From CALHVX01 sp964640725 (GTDB lineage: Bacteria; Pseudomonadota; Gammaproteobacteria; Pseudomonadales; Azotimanducaceae): 64,000 bases of DNA. The notes below the pieces were generated by a model, which was not told where the DNA came from, ran no database searches, and was given only the letters and a program-made list of their open reading frames with translations. The translations under genes and the position numbers were made by a program. Below are positions 43,634 to 52,125 of this stretch, in pieces. The stretch is from the NCBI GenBank assembly GCA_964640725.1, contig CAZXIJ010000014.1:48512-112511 (forward strand), read 5' to 3'. The number at the start of each line of letters is the position of its first letter. The stretch's first letter is position 1.

Positions 43634-46540
43634 ATGCGACTCAAGCAGATCAAGCTCGCGGGTTTCAAATCGTTCGTCGATCCCACCACCGTAACCCTCC
43701 CCGGCAACCGCTGTGCGGTCGTCGGCCCGAACGGCTGCGGCAAATCCAACATCATTGATGCCGTGCGCTGGGTCATGGGCGAAAGCTCCGCCAAGCAGCT
43801 GCGCGGCGAAAACCTGACCGACGTTATCTTTAACGGGTCCAACTCGCGCAAGCCGACGGCGATCGCGAGCATCGAGCTGATCTTCGACAACTCTGATGGC
43901 CGCATCGGCGGCGAGTACGCGGCCTATGCCGAGATCGCGATTCGTCGTCAGGTGACGCGCGAAGCCCAGTCGACCTATTTTCTGAACGGCCAGAAGTGCC
44001 GGCGCCGGGACATTCTCGATATCTTCCTGGGCACCGGCTTCGGGCCGCGCAGCTACTCGATTATCGAGCAGGGCATGATCAGCCAGCTGGTCGAAGCAAA
44101 GCCGGAAGAGCTGCGCGTGTATCTGGAAGAAGCCGCCGGCATCTCCAAGTACAAGGAACGCCGCCGCGAAACGGAAAACCGCATCAAGCACACGCGGGAA
44201 AACCTGTCCCGGGTGACCGATATTCGCGAAGAGCTGGCGAAGCAGCTGGATCGGCTGGAGCGTCAGGCCAAAGCGGCCGAGCGCTACCGGGTCCTNNNNN
44301 NNNNNNNNNNNNNNNNNNNNNNNNNNNNNNNNNNNNNNNNNNNNNNNNNNNNNNNNNNNNNNNNNNNNNNNNNNNNNNNNNNNNNNNNNNNNNNNATTGC
44401 CGCCAACCGCGAAGAGGTGCTGCGGCGCGAGGAGCGGCTGGACAGCGCCCGCAATCAGGTCCAGACCCTGCGGCACGAGCTGGCCAGCGCGCAGGCCCTG
44501 CAGCAGGCGGCGCTCGGTCGCGAAGATCAGGAGGCTTCTGACTGGATCGAGATGCAGTCGCTGCAGCAGGCCGCCCGGCTCGGCGAACATCTGGCTGTGG
44601 TGGGCGGCTGGGAGCAAGCCGTGGAGCTCGTTCTCGGGCCTTACCTGCAAGCGCTCAAGGTCGACAACGCCGCGACCTACGCCGATGCGCTGGCCAGCCT
44701 CGAAGCCGGCGAGATCACGCTGGTCGACGCCGCCGCGGAGGCAAGAGAGACGGATGGCATCGCGCCGGGCAATCTGCCGTCGTTGTCGTCGCTGGTCCGT
44801 CAGGGCAGCCCCGACAGCGCCCAGGCCGTGCAGCTCGGTTCGCTACTGACGGGCGTGTTCGCGGCGTCCAGCGTGCCTGACGCCCTGGCGGCGCGCGGTC
44901 AGCTTGCCCCCGGGCAGAGCATTGTGACTCGCGACGGGCTGTGGCTGGGGCCAGACTGGATGCAGGTGCGGCGCGAGCGGGCCGGCGATGGCGGCATCAT
45001 TGCCCGGGCCCAGGAAATCGAGTCCCTGACCGTGACCCTCGAAGACGCCGAAGCGGCGCTGGCGACCCAGCAACGGGGCGTGGTAGAGGCCCGGTCCGAG
45101 GTCGAGCAGGCCGAAGAGCGACGCGCATCGCTGCAGCAGCAGGCCAAGGGATACGCCGATCAGCTCGCGCAGCTGCGCACGGACCACGGCGTGCGTCGTG
45201 TCCAGAAAGAAGAGTCCGAGGCACGCCGGCAGCGGGTCGCTGTCGAGCGGGCCGAGATTGAAAGCCAGATCGCCCAGGAAACGAGCGCGCTCGAGACCGC
45301 GCGGGCCGCGCTGGCGACCGCCCGGGCCGCACTGGACGCCCAGAGCGAGCAGCGTGCTGCCCTGGTCAGAGACCGGGAGCAGCTGGAAGCCCAGCTGGAA
45401 AGTGCCAGAGCCCTGGCGCGTGACAGCCGGGACGAGTTTCACCGGGTGAACGCCGATCGCCAGCGCTTCGAGAGCGGTCTCAACGCCAGCATCGCGGCGC
45501 GGGAGCGCCTGGTCGAGCAGCAGCGCAGCCTGGTTGAGCAGGAAGAACGGCTCGTTGAGGGCATCGAGTCCAGCAGCCGGCCCATGCCGGAGCTCAAGAG
45601 TGAGCTCGAGAGCAAGCTCGCTGAGCGCGCCGGGATCGAGACGAACCTGGGCGAGGTCCGGCGCGAGCTGGAGGCCGCCGATGCGGCGATTCGTGATCTG
45701 GAACAGCAGCGCAGCGATACCCATGCGCGCGTCGAAGATGCGCGCTCTGCGGTAGAGGCGGCGCGGCTGGAACGGCAATCGCTGGTGGTGAACGAAGCCA
45801 ATCTGCGTACGCAGATCGAAGCCACCGGCCTGAACGCCGAAGAGTTGGAGGCCGGATTGCCCGCAGAGGCAACCGCCGAATCCTGGGAAGAGGAGCTGGG
45901 CAAGGTGGATCGCAGGATCCAGCGGCTTGGCCCCATCAACCTGGCGGCGATCGATGAGTACGATAGCCAGTCGGAACGCAAGGTCTACCTGGACCAGCAG
46001 AACGACGATCTCGAGAAAGCGTTGGAAACGCTCGTGGACGCGATCAAGAAGATTGATCGGGAAACACGTTCGCGTTTCAAGGAAACGTTCGAAACGGTTA
46101 ACACCCGTCTGGGAGAACTATTCCCGAAAGTGTTTGGCGGGGGACACGCCTACTTGGAACTGACCGGGGAGGATCTGCTCGATACCGGGGTCTCGCTCAT
46201 GGCGCGACCACCGGGCAAGCGGAACGCCAGTATTCATTTGCTTTCCGGTGGGGAGAAAGCAATGACGGCGGTCGCGTTAATCTTCGCGATTTTCCATCTC
46301 AACCCAAGCCCCGTGTGCTTGCTGGATGAGGTGGACGCGCCGCTGGACGATAGCAATACGACGCGTTTTGCAGAGTTGATCAGGGAGATGTCGGAAGAGG
46401 TGCAATTTGTGGTGATCACGCACAACAAGATCACCATGGAAATGGCGGACCACCTGATGGGGGTCACCATGCACGAGGCCGGGGTTTCCCGGCTGGTTTC
46501 TGTCGACGTCGAAGAAGCAGCAGCCATGGCCGCGATGTAG
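43634..46540 (+). CDS. smc: Chromosome segregation protein SMC (interrupted by an assembly gap)
   Basis: The N-terminal head has Walker A VVGPNGCGKSNIIDAVRWV and the conserved YSIIEQGMISQLVEAKPEE. The coiled coil begins at about residue 190. The hinge is marked by GWEQAVELVLGPYLQALKV. The C-terminal head has the ABC signature HLLSGGEKAMTAVAL and Walker B PVCLLDEVDAPLDD. SMC compacts and segregates chromosomes. The 100 N at 44296-44395 fall in the first coiled-coil arm. The hinge comes roughly 200 residues earlier than in full-length SMC (about 1160-1170 residues), so several hundred bases are missing. The frames before and after the gap agree as written. Not a pseudogene on this evidence. Confidence 0.94.
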   Translation: MRLKQIKLAGFKSFVDPTTVTLPGNRCAVVGPNGCGKSNIIDAVRWVMGESSAKQLRGENLTDVIFNGSNSRKPTAIASIELIFDNSDGRIGGEYAAYAEIAIRRQVTREAQSTYFLNGQKCRRRDILDIFLGTGFGPRSYSIIEQGMISQLVEAKPEELRVYLEEAAGISKYKERRRETENRIKHTRENLSRVTDIREELAKQLDRLERQAKAAERYRVXXXXXXXXXXXXXXXXXXXXXXXXXXXXXXXXXXIAANREEVLRREERLDSARNQVQTLRHELASAQALQQAALGREDQEASDWIEMQSLQQAARLGEHLAVVGGWEQAVELVLGPYLQALKVDNAATYADALASLEAGEITLVDAAAEARETDGIAPGNLPSLSSLVRQGSPDSAQAVQLGSLLTGVFAASSVPDALAARGQLAPGQSIVTRDGLWLGPDWMQVRRERAGDGGIIARAQEIESLTVTLEDAEAALATQQRGVVEARSEVEQAEERRASLQQQAKGYADQLAQLRTDHGVRRVQKEESEARRQRVAVERAEIESQIAQETSALETARAALATARAALDAQSEQRAALVRDREQLEAQLESARALARDSRDEFHRVNADRQRFESGLNASIAARERLVEQQRSLVEQEERLVEGIESSSRPMPELKSELESKLAERAGIETNLGEVRRELEAADAAIRDLEQQRSDTHARVEDARSAVEAARLERQSLVVNEANLRTQIEATGLNAEELEAGLPAEATAESWEEELGKVDRRIQRLGPINLAAIDEYDSQSERKVYLDQQNDDLEKALETLVDAIKKIDRETRSRFKETFETVNTRLGELFPKVFGGGHAYLELTGEDLLDTGVSLMARPPGKRNASIHLLSGGEKAMTAVALIFAIFHLNPSPVCLLDEVDAPLDDSNTTRFAELIREMSEEVQFVVITHNKITMEMADHLMGVTMHEAGVSRLVSVDVEEAAAMAAM
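44296..44395. other. Assembly gap (100 N) inside smc
   Basis: Placeholder of 100 N. From the position of the SMC hinge the real missing segment should be roughly 0.6-0.7 kb. The flanks (ending AAERYRVL and resuming IAANREEVLRREERL) show no duplicated sequence. Confidence 0.9.
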
Positions 46541-46599
46541 CGCTTGCGCGCCGCATGACCGTGACCATCGCTGATCCAAGTTGCGTGCCGCAGCTGTAT

Positions 46600-46620
46600 A
46601 GTCGGGAATCGTTCCCGACT
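46600..46620. repeat. Perfect 9-bp inverted repeat upstream of zipA
   Basis: AGTCGGGAA at 46600-46608, loop TCG, TTCCCGACT at 46612-46620. It overlaps a TATAGT box at 46597-46602. No T tract follows, so it is not a standard terminator. It could be an operator or an mRNA hairpin between smc and zipA. Confidence 0.65.
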
Positions 46621-46629
46621 GAACGCTGC

Positions 46630-46651
46630 GGACCCGATCGAGGCCGGGTCC
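46630..46651. repeat. Second inverted repeat in the smc-zipA spacer
   Basis: GGACCCG at 46630-46636 and CGGGTCC at 46645-46651 form seven-base arms with an eight-base loop, ending just before the zipA ribosome site (GAGGAG). Pairing in the mRNA could limit access to that site. Confidence 0.5.
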
Positions 46652-46667
46652 CTCGAGGAGTGTTTTG

Positions 46668-47951
46668 GTGGACATAAAGGACTTTATTCTCATCGTGGGG
46701 GGCGCGCTGATTGTCGCGGTCATTGCCCACGGTTTCTGGACCGCCTGGCGGTCGCAGCGCGAGCCGCTGAAGATCGAGATCAAACCGGAGCTGATTCCCG
46801 ACGAAACCGACGAGATGGATCGTTTTCGCGGCGAGCTGCCAAACGGCGGCGCTCGGCCCAAGTCCCCCGATCAAGGCAGCTTTGAGCTGGAGGTGACGGC
46901 CGGGCCAGAGCCGGTCGCCCCGGCGCAGACGCCTTCTGTGCAGGGGGCGTCATCGGCCATGAAGGATGCGGCTGTTCAGGCCGCAGCGGACCGCGAACTG
47001 CTGGGCGCTGACGAGGCACCTGCCATTGCTCGACGGGCTGAACGTTCCCGGGCCCGGCCCAAGCCCCGAGGCCCGGACCTGTTCACCATTCCAGAGGGCT
47101 TTGGCCCTGACGAGGACGACATGGCCGCTGCGGCTGCGGTGGCGCCCCCGACGGAGTCCTCCGAGCCACCGGCGGCACCGGCGGCAACGACGGATCCGGT
47201 ATCCGGCAGCGACAAGGCCGCGCAGCCGATTGAGCCCACCATCGCGCAGTCAAGCGCGGAACCGAAGCGACCTCGCGTTGCCGAGGTGGAGCTGCCGGCA
47301 GAGCCCGCCGTCGCTGACGGTGAGGCCGACGCGCTGCAAAGCGAAAACCGCCGGGAGTTGAGGCCGCGCCGGACCTCACCGGCCGGCGGCAGCACCCGGT
47401 CGACCCACAAGCCGCGTCGCCTGGGCACCCTGCGCAGCGCTGCGAATGACCCCTTGCCGGAGCGCGAGGCCAGAAAGCCCGACCATCAGGCGACGGCTGC
47501 AGAGGCTGCGCCCAAGGAGCCTGTGGAGGCCTTGATGCTGATCCACCTGGTTGCGCCGCAAGGGCAAACCTTTGCCGGTGACGCGCTGTGCGATGCGTTG
47601 CGCGAGAAAGGGCTGAAGTTCGGCACCATGAACATCTTCCACCGGGTTGATCCGCTCACCAAAGGGTCCGTGTACTCCGTTGCCAACGCCGTCGAGCCCG
47701 GGTTCTTCGATCTGTCGGACCTGAGCAAGATGACGACCCCGGGCGTGACCTTCTTCCTGCAGCTGCCGGGGCCGGAAAACCCTTCGGCGGCGATGGAAGA
47801 CATGCTGGACGTGGCTCAGGCCGTGGCGCACAAGCTCGGCGGCGAGCTGCGCGACGAAGCCAAGAATCGCCTGACGCGCCAGGCGGCGTCGCACATGCAG
47901 CAGCAGGTCAGCGATTTCGCCCTCAAGCACATGTCTCGAAAGGCGCTCTAG
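46668..47951 (+). CDS. zipA: Cell division protein ZipA
   Basis: A 427-residue protein from GTG 46668, with GAGGAG about seven bases upstream (TTG at 46665 is less likely because the spacing is too short). An N-terminal membrane anchor (DFILIVGGALIVAVIAHGFW) is followed by a charged and Pro/Ala-rich linker of about 250 residues. The C-terminal FtsZ-binding domain (EALMLIHLVAPQGQTFAG, FGTMNIFHRVD, MTTPGVTFFLQLPGPENP) completes it. ZipA tethers FtsZ to the membrane at the division site and is restricted to Gammaproteobacteria, which supports the class assignment. It lies between smc and ligA, the usual order. The long linker is longer than in E. coli (328 residues in total). Confidence 0.94.
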   Translation: MDIKDFILIVGGALIVAVIAHGFWTAWRSQREPLKIEIKPELIPDETDEMDRFRGELPNGGARPKSPDQGSFELEVTAGPEPVAPAQTPSVQGASSAMKDAAVQAAADRELLGADEAPAIARRAERSRARPKPRGPDLFTIPEGFGPDEDDMAAAAAVAPPTESSEPPAAPAATTDPVSGSDKAAQPIEPTIAQSSAEPKRPRVAEVELPAEPAVADGEADALQSENRRELRPRRTSPAGGSTRSTHKPRRLGTLRSAANDPLPEREARKPDHQATAAEAAPKEPVEALMLIHLVAPQGQTFAGDALCDALREKGLKFGTMNIFHRVDPLTKGSVYSVANAVEPGFFDLSDLSKMTTPGVTFFLQLPGPENPSAAMEDMLDVAQAVAHKLGGELRDEAKNRLTRQAASHMQQQVSDFALKHMSRKAL

Positions 47952-47960
47952 GCACGTTCC

Positions 47961-50015
47961 ATGGCGCGCCCTGCGAAGGACGAAGGGGCCCGGCTGCGCG
48001 CTGCACAGCTGCGTGAGACGCTGGAACATCATGGCTATCTGTACCACGTTCTCGACCAGCCCGAGCTGAGCGATGCCGAATACGATGCGCTGTTTGATGA
48101 GCTGACCGAGCTCGAAGCCGAGCACCCCGATCTGCAAAGCCCGGATTCGCCCACCCAGCGCGTGGGCGGCGCACCGCTCAAGGGCTTTGAGCAGGTCGCT
48201 CATCCGGTACCCATGCTGTCTCTGGAAAAGTGTACCGAGACGGAAGAGCTGGAACGCTGGATGGCACGGGCCGAGGCAACGCTGGCCGGCGCCTCCATCG
48301 AGTTTACCTGTGAGCCCAAGATCGATGGCGTTGCCGTGGCGTTGCTCTACGAGGCCGGGCGCCTGGTGCAGGCAGCCACCCGGGGCGACGGTGCAACGGG
48401 GGAGAACATTACCGCGAATGTTCGCACGATCGACGCGGTGCCGCTGCGCCTGCGCGGCGAGGGCTGGCCTGCGCGCATGGAGGTCCGGGGCGAGATTTAC
48501 ATGTCCCAGGACGATTTCGAGCGCTTTAACGACGCCGCCCGGGAAGCCGGCGGGGCGCCGCTCGTCAACCCCAGAAACGGCGCTGCCGGGAGCCTGCGGC
48601 AGCTGGACCCCAAGCTGGCGGCGACCCGGCCCCTGACCTGGTTCTGCTACAGCCTGGGGTGGGCCGAGGGCTGGGAGCCTGAGCGCCACAGCGAGGTGAT
48701 GGCCCGGTTCCGGGAGTGGGGCCTGCGCACCAACGCCGACTTCAGCGGGCCTCAGGGTGCGAGCGATTGCATCGCCGCGGTTGCGGCCATCGAGACGCGG
48801 CGCGCCGAACTGGGTTATGACATTGACGGCGCCGTGATCAAGGTCGACAGCCTGGCGCAGCAGCGCGCCCTGGGTGCTCGCAGCCGCACGCCGCGCTGGG
48901 CGATCGCGTTCAAGTATCCGGCAGAAGAGGCGAGCACGCTGGTGGAAGGCGTGGATTTTCAGGTCGGCCGGACCGGCGCCGTCACCCCGGTGGCGCGGCT
49001 GGCTCCCGTGTTCGTGGGCGGCGTCACCGTCAGCAACGCTACCCTGCACAATATGGACGAGGTCGAGCGTCTGGACCTGCGCCTGGGCGACCGTGTTCGG
49101 GTCCGCAGGGCTGGCGACGTGATTCCTCAGGTCATGGACGTGGTGCTCAGCGCCCGGCGCAAGGGCGCGCGTCGGGTCAAATTGCCGACCGCCTGCCCGA
49201 GCTGTGGCAGCAAGGTTCTGCGCCTGGAAGAAGAAGCCGTGGCGCGCTGCAGCTCGCCAGCGCACGAGTGTCCGGCGCAGCAGAAAGAAGCCCTCAAGCA
49301 CTTTGCCTCTCGCCTGGCCCTCGACATCGAAGGGCTGGGCGACAAGCTCGTGGAACAGCTTGTTGCGGAAGGCCTGGCGGCAAGCGCCGCGGACCTGTTC
49401 GCCCTGACCGTGGAGCAGCTCAGCGCGCTGCCGCGTATGGGGGACAAGTCGGCGGCGAACCTGGTGGCGGCGCTCAGCGACGCGCGGCAGACCACCTTGC
49501 CCCGGTTCCTGTTCGCGCTCGGGATCCGGGAAGTGGGCGAGGCGACCGCGCGAGGCCTGGCACAGTTTTTCGGTGATCTGCCACCGATCATGGCGGCGAC
49601 GCCGGATGTCCTCGAGACCGTGCCCGACGTCGGCCCGATCGTGGCCCGGCGCATTCACGAATTCTTTGAGCAGCCCGCCAACCAGGCGCTGGTTGCCGCG
49701 CTGCAGGAAAGCGGCGTGACCTGGCCGGCGCTCGAGGTGCAGCGCGTCGAGGACGAGGCAGCACTGCCCCTGGCCGGGCAGACCTGGGTGCTGACGGGCA
49801 CGCTGGAACGCCTGACGCGCAACGAGGCCAAGGCCCACCTGCAGGGACTGGGGGCCAAGGTGTCCGGATCGGTCTCGAAAAAGACCCATCGAGTGGTTGC
49901 TGGCCCAGGGGCGGGCAGCAAGCTGGACAAAGCCCAGGCACTGGAACTTGAGGTGCTGGACGAGGACCAACTGGTAGCGTTTCTTTCTGAACAGGGTATC
50001 TCGCTCGAGGAGTAG
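47961..50015 (+). CDS. ligA: NAD-dependent DNA ligase LigA
   Basis: A 684-residue ligase. The adenylation domain has the active-site lysine in CEPKIDGVAVALLY (about residue 120). The OB fold contains QVGRTGAVTPVARL. A zinc finger (CPSCGSKVLRLEEEAVARC) continues to a fourth Cys six residues later (RCSSPAHECPAQ), one more than in E. coli. Helix-hairpin-helix repeats follow (IEGLGDKLVEQL, LPRMGDKSAANL, VPDVGPIVARRI), and a BRCT domain is at the C-terminus (LAGQTWVLTGTLERLTRNEA). It seals nicks in replication and repair. It starts nine bases after zipA. Confidence 0.96.
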   Translation: MARPAKDEGARLRAAQLRETLEHHGYLYHVLDQPELSDAEYDALFDELTELEAEHPDLQSPDSPTQRVGGAPLKGFEQVAHPVPMLSLEKCTETEELERWMARAEATLAGASIEFTCEPKIDGVAVALLYEAGRLVQAATRGDGATGENITANVRTIDAVPLRLRGEGWPARMEVRGEIYMSQDDFERFNDAAREAGGAPLVNPRNGAAGSLRQLDPKLAATRPLTWFCYSLGWAEGWEPERHSEVMARFREWGLRTNADFSGPQGASDCIAAVAAIETRRAELGYDIDGAVIKVDSLAQQRALGARSRTPRWAIAFKYPAEEASTLVEGVDFQVGRTGAVTPVARLAPVFVGGVTVSNATLHNMDEVERLDLRLGDRVRVRRAGDVIPQVMDVVLSARRKGARRVKLPTACPSCGSKVLRLEEEAVARCSSPAHECPAQQKEALKHFASRLALDIEGLGDKLVEQLVAEGLAASAADLFALTVEQLSALPRMGDKSAANLVAALSDARQTTLPRFLFALGIREVGEATARGLAQFFGDLPPIMAATPDVLETVPDVGPIVARRIHEFFEQPANQALVAALQESGVTWPALEVQRVEDEAALPLAGQTWVLTGTLERLTRNEAKAHLQGLGAKVSGSVSKKTHRVVAGPGAGSKLDKAQALELEVLDEDQLVAFLSEQGISLEE

Positions 50016-50019
50016 GCGC

Positions 50020-50667
50020 ATGACATCCGGCGTTCTGTCCTGCCCGACCGCTGGCCGATCTCGTGCATTGGCGAGCCGGCGGTTGCTGGTGCTGCCCCTG
50101 CTGCTGGTGGCGTGCGGATGCGTCAGCAAGCCCCCGCAGCGTCCCGGAGAGCTGTGCGCCATCTTTGCTGAGAAGCCCGGCTGGCACCGCAGCGCCCAGC
50201 GCATGGAGCGCAAGTGGAAGATACCGGTGCCGATCGCCATGGCCTTTGTGCACCGCGAATCCTCTTACAAAGCCCGGGCCAAGCCGCCGCGCACTCGCTT
50301 TCTCGGCTTCATTCCCGGGCCGCGCCCGTCCTCTGCTTACGGCTTCGCGCAGGCGACGGACCCGACCTGGCGCGAGTACGTCAAGGATGCCGGCAGCATA
50401 CTCTCGGACCGGGACGACTTTGGCGACGCCATCGACTTTATCGGCTGGTACAACGATCGCAGCCATCGTGGCCTGGGCATCGCGCGCAACGACGCCTATC
50501 GCCTGTACGTGGCCTACTATGCTGGCCCGGGCGGCTACAAGACCGGCAAGTGGCGCCGCAGCAAGACCATCAAGCGCTACGCCAGCATTGTGTCTGATCG
50601 CGCAGCGCGCTACGGCGCCCAGTACCGACGTTGTTCCCGGGCGCCGAAACGCTTCCTGTTCTTTTAG
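50020..50667 (+). CDS. Lipoprotein with lytic transglycosylase (SLT)-like domain
   Basis: A 215-residue protein. The signal peptide has a lipobox (LPLLLVAC, Cys32). The SLT-like fold is shown by IAMAFVHRESSYKA with the catalytic Glu, SAYGFAQATDPTW and YVAYYAGPGGY. This pattern matches a family of putative lipoproteins related to lytic transglycosylases that cleave peptidoglycan. It starts five bases after ligA, so it is probably the end of the smc-zipA-ligA transcription unit. The C-terminus is basic and ends FLFF at the edge of an intergenic tandem repeat. Activity is not proven by sequence. Confidence 0.85.
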   Translation: MTSGVLSCPTAGRSRALASRRLLVLPLLLVACGCVSKPPQRPGELCAIFAEKPGWHRSAQRMERKWKIPVPIAMAFVHRESSYKARAKPPRTRFLGFIPGPRPSSAYGFAQATDPTWREYVKDAGSILSDRDDFGDAIDFIGWYNDRSHRGLGIARNDAYRLYVAYYAGPGGYKTGKWRRSKTIKRYASIVSDRAARYGAQYRRCSRAPKRFLFF

Positions 50668-50838
50668 CGGTCGGTTTTCGCCTCCTGGCGTTCGGTTTTC
50701 GCNNNNNNNNNNNNNNNNNNNNNNNNNNNNNNNNNNNNNNNNNNNNNNNNNNNNNNNNNNNNNNNNNNNNNNNNNNNNNNNNNNNNNNNNNNNNNNNNNN
50801 NNGCGGTCGGTTTTCGCCTCCTGGCGTTCGGTTTTCGC
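50667..50838. repeat. Tandem ~21-bp repeats and duplicated 36-bp flanks around a 100-N gap
   Basis: The 36 bases at 50667-50702 are repeated exactly at 50803-50838, on either side of the N block 50703-50802. Inside each copy two related 21-base units can be seen (sharing TCGGTTTTCGC and TCC). The partial unit TAGCGGTC recurs at the end of the minus-strand gene. Either an intergenic tandem array could not be assembled, or two overlapping contig ends were joined with Ns and the gap is not real. Confidence 0.75.
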
Positions 50839-50841
50839 TTC

Positions 50842-51984
50842 CTAGCGGTCTGCCAACGCTTCTCGATAGCGAACCTGGTAGATGGCGCCAGCCTGGTCGT
50901 CCGAGATCAGGAGCGAGCCGTCTGGTGCAGCCAGCACATCGTTCGGCCGCCCCCAGTTGTCCTCGCCCTGCAGCCAGCCTTCGATGAAGGGCTCGTAGCT
51001 TGGCGTTGCATCGGCCTGCGTATTCAAGGCAACGCCGATCCGGAAACCGACCTTTTTGCTGCGGTTCCAGGAGCCGTGCTCGGCAACGAACAGCGCCCCG
51101 CGATAGCGGGCCGGAAACTGTGCGCCGGTGTAGAAATCGACCCCGAGCAGGGCCGAGTGCGCCTGTACCTTCAGCACCGGCGGCTCAAAGGCGTCCGGGT
51201 GCGCGTTCTTGCCGAACTCCGGGTCTGCGATGGTGCCACCGTGAATGAACGGGTAGCCGTAGTGCTTGCCCGGTTGCGCCAGGATGTTGATCTCCTCCGG
51301 AGGCACGTCGTCGCCGAGCATGTCCCGGCCGTTGTCGGTGAACCACAGCGCGCCGCTGCCCGGGTGGGTGGCGAAACCGACGGTGTTGCGAATGCCGCTG
51401 GCGATCACTTCGGACTGGCCCGTTGCCGGATTCATGGCCAGCAGCGCGGCGAACCGGGGGTCCTCGGACAGGCAGATATTGCACGGCGCACCGACGGGGA
51501 CCAGCAGCCGGCCGGCGGGATCGAACTTCAGGTACTTCCAGCCATGGTGTTTTTCCGTGGGCAGGTCGTCTGCCACTACAACCGTGGGCAGGTCTTTGCC
51601 GTTCTTTCGGGCAGCCAGCTGCGCGTCCGCGTCGGCGACTTTCAGGATCTGGCTGACTGCGCCCACGTACAGATCGCCGTCCCGGATAGCGATACCGCTC
51701 GGCATCGTCAGGTTCGCCAGGATGGTGGCGGCCGGCGCGCGCCCAGTGTCGCTCAAGACTTTCTCGATCGCGTAGACCTTGCCTTCGCGCCGGGTACCGA
51801 CGTAGAGCGTGCCCGCTGCCGAAAGGGCCATCTGCCGAGCGTTGGGGACGTCGTCGGCCAGGACCCGTAACTCAAAGCCGGGGGGCAACTTCAGGTTGCC
51901 GAGCGGCAGCGGCTCGGCGGCCAGGGCCGGGTGCAGGGCGATGGCGGACAGCAGGGCGAGGGAGAAAGGCAGAATCCTGGGCAC
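50842..51984 (-). CDS. PQQ-dependent sugar dehydrogenase-like protein (sorbosone/glucose dehydrogenase fold)
   Basis: About 380 residues from GTG 51984, with AAGAG six bases upstream (TTG 51990 is also possible). The signal peptide is FSLALLSAIALHPALAAE. The mature protein is a six-bladed beta-propeller of the soluble glucose dehydrogenase/sorbosone dehydrogenase type: LKLPPGFELRVLADDVPNAR, VGTRREGKVYA, SGIAIRDGDLYVG, TEKHHGWKYLKFDPAGRLLV, SGIRNTVGFATHP, WFTDNGRDMLGDD, EHGSWNRSKKVGFR and WGRPNDVLAAPDGSLLISDD. It is predicted to oxidise an aldose or similar substrate in the periplasm with PQQ. No pqq genes are in the window. It is divergent from dinG. Confidence 0.87.
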   Translation of the reverse strand: MPRILPFSLALLSAIALHPALAAEPLPLGNLKLPPGFELRVLADDVPNARQMALSAAGTLYVGTRREGKVYAIEKVLSDTGRAPAATILANLTMPSGIAIRDGDLYVGAVSQILKVADADAQLAARKNGKDLPTVVVADDLPTEKHHGWKYLKFDPAGRLLVPVGAPCNICLSEDPRFAALLAMNPATGQSEVIASGIRNTVGFATHPGSGALWFTDNGRDMLGDDVPPEEINILAQPGKHYGYPFIHGGTIADPEFGKNAHPDAFEPPVLKVQAHSALLGVDFYTGAQFPARYRGALFVAEHGSWNRSKKVGFRIGVALNTQADATPSYEPFIEGWLQGEDNWGRPNDVLAAPDGSLLISDDQAGAIYQVRYREALADR

Positions 51985-52125
51985 GGGCAACTCTTGGCAG
52001 CGGAACAGGCTCCATGCTACCGCAACTGCGGTGGTGGTCTTGTGAGCGCCAGCCTGCCGGCTGCTTACAGGAACCGGGCGTGATCGCTGCTGGCCTGTGT
52101 GCGGATGGCTCGCTAAGCTCCCGCC

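Noticed and set aside
46600..46620. Inverted repeat after smc considered as a Rho-independent terminator
   Set aside because: There is no T tract on either strand next to the stem, and the stem is only nine bases.
47376..50240. A 954-codon minus-strand open frame across zipA and ligA
   Set aside because: Both plus-strand genes are unmistakable. The antisense frame is a composition artefact.
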